Assembly (NCBI GenBank): GCA_955652265.1
Contig: CATPBD010000167.1
Location: forward strand, 1-6,237
DNA from: an uncultured Gemmatimonadaceae bacterium
GTDB taxonomy: Bacteria; Gemmatimonadota; Gemmatimonadetes; Gemmatimonadales; Gemmatimonadaceae
Reading direction: 5' to 3'
DNA: 6,237 bases
Below, in pieces: positions 6,203 to 6,237 of this stretch. Each line of letters begins with the position of its first letter. The stretch's first letter is position 1. Under the pieces are notes generated by a model. It did not search any database. It was not told the origin of the DNA and saw only the letters and a program-made list of their open reading frames with translations. The position numbers and the translations under genes are program-made.

Positions 6203-6237
6203 CCCGGTGTCTGCTGGGTGCCGTGCTCACGACGCTC
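6199..6237 (+). CDS. Start of an unidentified, probably exported protein (cut by window edge)
   Basis: A GTG at 6199 overlaps the inositol-phosphate synthase stop (GTGA) and has GGAG at 6187-6190, eight bases upstream, inside the end of the synthase gene. The frame stays open for the 13 codons available and reads MTRCLLGAVLTTL, a basic residue followed by a hydrophobic run as in a signal peptide or membrane anchor. The overlap implies translational coupling with the synthase. Nothing more can be said about family or function, and thirteen codons could stay open by chance. Confidence 0.45.
   Translation, partial: MTRCLLGAVLTTL

Overview
The window is a moderately high-GC bacterial chromosome segment with six genes, two of them cut by the window edges, plus one large structured intergenic region. 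A lipoprotein-bearing diderm with bacterial inositol-lipid genes, a Bacteroidota/Gemmatimonadota-style SSS symporter and Shine-Dalgarno motifs of the GGAGG type suggests a soil bacterium such as a Gemmatimonadota member. That placement is an inference from gene style and was not tested by any search.

Left part (1-1949, minus strand): the first 28 codons of a probable HesB/IscA-type Fe-S cluster assembly protein lie 24 bases downstream of a large sodium:solute symporter gene on the same strand. The symporter is divergent from a plus-strand gene (2076-3371) for a DUF1343/NamZ-type secreted exo-beta-N-acetylmuramidase. The divergent pair fits uptake and release of muropeptide sugars, that is peptidoglycan scavenging or recycling.

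Middle (3372-4148): the 283-base gap after namZ is dominated by a 186-base near-palindrome (3389-3574) that folds into one long rod with almost no register shift. It is followed by a small lipoprotein gene with a good Shine-Dalgarno (3655-3987), which ends in a clear intrinsic terminator (4052-4084).

Right part (4149-6237, plus strand): a CDP-alcohol phosphatidyltransferase and a myo-inositol-1-phosphate synthase are 20 bases apart. Together they supply both halves of bacterial phosphatidylinositol synthesis: inositol phosphate from glucose-6-phosphate, then condensation with CDP-diacylglycerol. A third gene starts with a GTGA overlap at the end of the synthase and runs off the window; its first residues look like a signal peptide.

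The most unusual item is the 186-base palindromic element. It is not an ordinary terminator, and its pairing is better as a minus-strand RNA than as a plus-strand one.
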